Of a stretch of DNA of 64,000 nucleotides, positions 61,359 through 64,000 are shown one piece after another. Below the pieces are notes generated by a model, which had not been told where the DNA came from, ran no database searches, and was given only the letters and a program-made list of their open reading frames with translations. Positions within the stretch are counted from its first letter, which is position 1. Every line of letters begins with the position of its first letter. This DNA comes from Wandonia haliotis (GTDB taxonomy: Bacteria; Bacteroidota; Bacteroidia; Flavobacteriales_D; Crocinitomicaceae): NCBI RefSeq assembly GCF_039523435.1, contig NZ_BAAAFH010000001.1, positions 1 to 64,000 of the forward strand, in the 5' to 3' direction. A program made the position numbers and the translations under genes.

Positions 61359-62039
61359 TTAATGAATCAAAAACTTACTATACTTAATTTTGAACCCTTT
61401 AGCAGAAAACAGAGTTTCGTAATGTGTTTTAATATCCAGAATTTCGCGGGTTTCTTCATCCAGATTTTCAATCAGTTCTCCATACAAATCCCATGTAGAT
61501 TGGATAGGCGTATATTTTTTTTCTTGTATCTCTTCTTCTGTAAATTCAAATAAAATATCACTATCCGTCTTCACATGAACTATTCCTCCGGGTTTTAAAA
61601 ACTTTCTATACCGATTTATAAACAATTCCGAAGTAAGTCTTTTACGAGGTTTAGCCGGTTGCGGATCAGAAAATGTCAACCAGATTTCATCAATTTCATT
61701 CTCTGCAAAAAAAGCATCAATAAAATCAATACGCGTCCGGAGGAATCCCACATTCTGCATGTTAGCATTCAATGCTTCTCTGGCGCCTATAAACATACGC
61801 GCCCCCTTTATATCAACTCCTATGTAATTTTTATTCGGGTAACGTTTGGCCAACCCAACCGCATACTCCCCTTTACCACACCCCAACTCAAGTACGATAG
61901 GATTTTCATTTTTAAAAAACTCACTTCTCCACTTCCCTTTTAAATGAAAATTTCCCGACTTGATATCTTCCATTGTAGGTTCGACAACATGATCAAAGGT
62001 TTTCATTGCCGCGAAGCGTTCCAGTTTACGTTTTGCCAT
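61359..62039 (-). CDS. trmB: tRNA (guanine-N7-)-methyltransferase TrmB
   Basis: A 226-residue SAM-dependent methyltransferase that makes m7G46 in tRNA variable loops. The SAM motif is LELGCGKGEYAVGLAKRYPN and GVDIKGARMF. The signature IWLTFSDPQPAKPRKRLT is the TrmB variant of FPDPWPKKRH, with the expected positions of the catalytic Asp and Pro. Length and motif order fit the family. It lies about 100 bp from tRNA-Met in the same direction. Confidence 0.94.
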   Translation of the reverse strand: MAKRKLERFAAMKTFDHVVEPTMEDIKSGNFHLKGKWRSEFFKNENPIVLELGCGKGEYAVGLAKRYPNKNYIGVDIKGARMFIGAREALNANMQNVGFLRTRIDFIDAFFAENEIDEIWLTFSDPQPAKPRKRLTSELFINRYRKFLKPGGIVHVKTDSDILFEFTEEEIQEKKYTPIQSTWDLYGELIENLDEETREILDIKTHYETLFSAKGFKIKYSKFLIH

Positions 62040-62108
62040 AATCTTTATGAATATTGAAGGAACAAAAGTAGGGAAAATTAACTGTTTAAACTTTTATCCG
62101 TAAATGAA

Positions 62109-62134
62109 AAAAGGAAGCTAATTAGCTTCCTTTT
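62109..62134. terminator. Palindromic bidirectional terminator
   Basis: AAAAGGAAGCTAA (62109-62121) and TTAGCTTCCTTTT (62122-62134) form a perfect palindrome ending in T-runs on both strands. On the minus strand it follows the tRNA-Met by two bases. Confidence 0.85.
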
Positions 62135-62136
62135 CG

Positions 62137-62210
62137 TGGCGCGGGGGAGATTTGAACTCCCGACCTCAGGGTTATGAATCCTGCGCTCTAACCAACTGAG
62201 CTACCGCGCC
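62137..62210 (-). tRNA. tRNA-Met (anticodon CAT)
   Basis: A 74-nt tRNA gene on the minus strand. Acceptor GGCGCGG/CCGCGCC, D-arm GCTC/GAGC with loop AGTTGGTTA, anticodon loop TTCATAA (CAT), 5-nt variable loop, T-arm GGGAG/CTCCC with loop TTCAAAT, discriminator A. The CCA end is not encoded. The anticodon stem has one A-C mismatch at 31/39. CAT could also be tRNA-Ile2 with lysidine; elongator Met is favoured by the acceptor sequence and by memory of related genomes. Confidence 0.92.
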
Positions 62211-62326
62211 TCAATCGTTTTGCGGGTGCAAATATAACAGGTTTTTTCAATCATACTATAGATAAATGAAAATATTTTTCTCCTGTTTCATCAAGCAACT
62301 GAAAAACAAAACTATATTCTCTTATT

Positions 62327-63076
62327 TTATGAACGATCTTCCTCAAAAAGAAGTTTGGTTTTATGCTTTACTGTACGTAGCACCAATGAAATCAGAAGTG
62401 CAATCCCAAAAACGATTCCATAATACGAATGATACGTAAAGCTTCCACTGGTTACTGCGTCCCGAAAAATATCCACAAAAAGAAACCCAATAATCGTAGC
62501 AGAAACACCTGAATACTCTCTTCTCAGAATAGTTTTCATTGAAAAAGGAATCGGACTTTTTTCATAATTCCTGAAAGAAGGTATAAATGCAGGTACTTTT
62601 AAAGACCAGTTCAGATAATCTTCTCCAAACTTTCTCTCCAAAAAACGTTCCTCTGCAAACATTATTCGCTCGTAATACAACCAAAAAAGCAAACTGACCA
62701 ACAATAAAAACCAAATATTTCCGGTGTAAATAACAATACCAATCCACATCAGATAGTTCCCCAGATACAACGGATGTCTTACAGTGGAATAAATACCCTT
62801 TGTATTCAACGCTTCAGCAACCTGCTCTTTTGTATTTCTACCCGAAGTATTTTTATTGGAAGTACCGATTGCTACAGCACGTACATATTGTCCCAAAAAT
62901 GAAACAAGAGCGGCAACTCCAAGCAGAATATAGTAGTTAACCTCATCATTATCCATCCACGAATAATCTGTAAAATAGATTACCGGGATCGCCGCTAAGA
63001 ATAGAACAACAGGGATTTGACCTCTGTACTTAAACAAAAAATTTCCTGATTTTTCAAAAGAATGTATTAATGCCAT
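62327..63076 (-). CDS. ICMT/PEMT-like membrane methyltransferase
   Basis: A 249-residue inner-membrane protein with about five to six helices. The motif GIYSTVRHPLYLGNYLMWIG and the later EERFLERKFGEDYLNW match the isoprenylcysteine carboxyl-/phosphatidylethanolamine-methyltransferase family, with the His-Pro SAM-binding region. Related Bacteroidota proteins are annotated as lipid A Kdo2 1-phosphate O-methyltransferases, so lipid A methylation is possible. It is divergent from the START-like gene. Confidence 0.85.
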   Translation of the reverse strand: MALIHSFEKSGNFLFKYRGQIPVVLFLAAIPVIYFTDYSWMDNDEVNYYILLGVAALVSFLGQYVRAVAIGTSNKNTSGRNTKEQVAEALNTKGIYSTVRHPLYLGNYLMWIGIVIYTGNIWFLLLVSLLFWLYYERIMFAEERFLERKFGEDYLNWSLKVPAFIPSFRNYEKSPIPFSMKTILRREYSGVSATIIGFLFVDIFRDAVTSGSFTYHSYYGIVFGIALLISLVLRTVKHKTKLLFEEDRS

Positions 63077-63148
63077 CTAAAAGTTTTTTGTATATTTCAG
63101 ACCTACAAAATAATGCTGCGAAGTTATAAATAATTAATTCGTCCAGAC

Positions 63149-63541
63149 ATGTCGGAAAAAAAGAAATATGAATTAGAATACCTTTTGAAGACTTCTCCGA
63201 AAGTTCTTTATAATCTTGTTGCCACCCCCAGCGGTCTTAGCGAATGGTTTGCTGACAACGTAAACGTCAACAAGGATAACATTTACACATTTATCTGGGA
63301 CGGAGCAGAAGAAGAAGCTCGTTTGATTACAAAACGAAACGGAGAATGCATAAAATGGATTTGGATGTCGGACGAAGAAGAGGGTGAAAATACATATTTT
63401 GAATTCAAAATAGCCACCGATCCCATGACAAAATCTACTCTTTTCTATGTTATTGATTTCGCAGAAGAAGACGAAGTTGAAGAAGCAACTGAATTGTGGG
63501 AATCGCAAATCAACGAATTAAAACGCATACTTGGGGCGTAA
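63149..63541 (+). CDS. START-like (SRPBCC) domain protein
   Basis: A 130-residue cytoplasmic protein. YELEYLLKTSPKVLYNLVAT, SGLSEWFADNVNV and IKWIWMSDEEEGENTYFEFK follow the AHSA1/START-like SRPBCC fold of a curved sheet around a C-terminal helix (ATELWESQINELKRILG). Such small proteins are common in Bacteroidota and uncharacterised. The next gene, an LptF/LptG permease, begins 42 bp downstream, so they may be co-transcribed. Confidence 0.88.
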   Translation: MSEKKKYELEYLLKTSPKVLYNLVATPSGLSEWFADNVNVNKDNIYTFIWDGAEEEARLITKRNGECIKWIWMSDEEEGENTYFEFKIATDPMTKSTLFYVIDFAEEDEVEEATELWESQINELKRILGA

Positions 63542-63583
63542 CTTTGGAAAGTACATTAAATTTGTGCTTTCGAAATTTGTGAT

Positions 63584-64000
63584 GTGAAGAAACTGTATCT
63601 TTTTAGTCTGAAGTCTTTCATCGGACCTTTTTTTATAACATTGGTAATATCAATGTTCATCCTTGTTATGCAGTTTTTCTGGAAATACATCGACGATCTT
63701 ATGGGAAAAGGGTTGGAGATTTCCATTATTATTGAATTAATTGTTTACCTCTCTGCCCATCTGATTCCATTAGCACTTCCTCTTGCTGTTCTTCTCTCTT
63801 CGATTATGACCCTGGGGAATCTGGCAGAAAATAATGAACTTACCGCCTTAAAATCTTCGGGTCTTTCTCTTTTCCGAATCATGCGTCCACTAATGACGTT
63901 CATGATTATACTCGCACTGGTAACCTTTTATTTCTCCAATTATATTATTCCGGTATCTAACCTCAAAATGCGAACTCTGATCTACGATATCCAGCAAACC
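63584..64000 (+). CDS. LptF/LptG-family permease (partial, runs off the window)
   Basis: The first 139 residues of an inner-membrane permease of the YjgP/YjgQ family, which moves lipopolysaccharide from the inner membrane with LptB. GTG 63584 begins KKLYLFSLKSFIGPFFITLV. The start is followed by three hydrophobic helices, LPLAVLLSSIMTLGNLAENN, ELTALKSSGLSLFRIMRP and TFYFSNYIIPVSN. The ELTALKSSG motif is diagnostic of the family. No in-frame ATG precedes it. A TAAATTTG promoter box lies at 63557-63564, so a short leader is likely. Confidence 0.9.
   Translation, partial: MKKLYLFSLKSFIGPFFITLVISMFILVMQFFWKYIDDLMGKGLEISIIIELIVYLSAHLIPLALPLAVLLSSIMTLGNLAENNELTALKSSGLSLFRIMRPLMTFMIILALVTFYFSNYIIPVSNLKMRTLIYDIQQT

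Overview
The window looks like a chromosome segment of a free-living Bacteroidota bacterium, most likely Flavobacteriales close to Fluviicola/Crocinitomicaceae. This is inferred from its low GC, from seven large secreted proteins with Por/type IX secretion (T9SS) C-terminal sorting domains, from LytTR/LytS signalling pairs, an outer-membrane beta-barrel TonB receptor, and promoters of the TTTG-N19-TAnnTTTG type.

Layout. 1-900: a terminator and a decayed Fic gene. 940-11371: secreted T9SS proteins and a TPR-LytS kinase/LytTR regulator pair, followed by a lipoprotein, a leucine-rich-repeat protein, a LamG protein and an outer-membrane protein. 11553-13394: an AraC regulator, an NAD(P)-binding protein and a small conserved protein. 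13432-21504: an RNA-repair island. 21591-23938: an MBOAT/SGNH acyl-transfer pair. 23985-37819: secreted esterase and repeat proteins, two more LytS/LytTR pairs (one kinase interrupted by an in-frame stop), an M61 peptidase, an acyl-CoA ligase and a radical SAM protein. 38019-46894: a TonB receptor, flavoproteins, and a LodA-like quinoprotein oxidase fused to a catalase-like domain, with its LodB-like partner. 47078-51672: two T9SS proteins. 51964-60551: an MFS transporter, an Rrf2 regulator and the MoxR/DUF58/DUF4350/DUF4129/SpoIIM/RDD membrane cluster. 60553-64000: an alkyltransferase-like protein, trmB, tRNA-Met, a methyltransferase, a START-like protein and the start of an LptF/LptG permease.

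The most notable region is the RNA-repair island. A WYL-type regulator fused to a phytanoyl-CoA-dioxygenase-like domain faces an operon of RtcB RNA ligase, PrfH (release-factor homologue) and a TPR protein. A divergent second RtcB and a slipin (SPFH) gene follow. Between the second rtcB and the slipin gene lie two tandem tRNA-like elements in which the 3' half precedes the 5' half. In each, the acceptor stem is closed by an AAAA tetraloop, while T-arm, U8-A9, D-arm and, in the first copy, the 1-nt position 26 and 5-nt variable loop are all preserved. This matches the idea of a Y-RNA-like tRNA mimic, although no Ro60/Rsr gene lies in the window. PrfH and RtcB are known to cooperate in detecting and re-ligating ribosomes cleaved in the decoding centre, so the island probably senses and repairs RNA damage.

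A second notable system is the LodA-like oxidase. Its N-terminal catalase-like domain could remove the hydrogen peroxide made by the C-terminal cysteine-tryptophylquinone domain.
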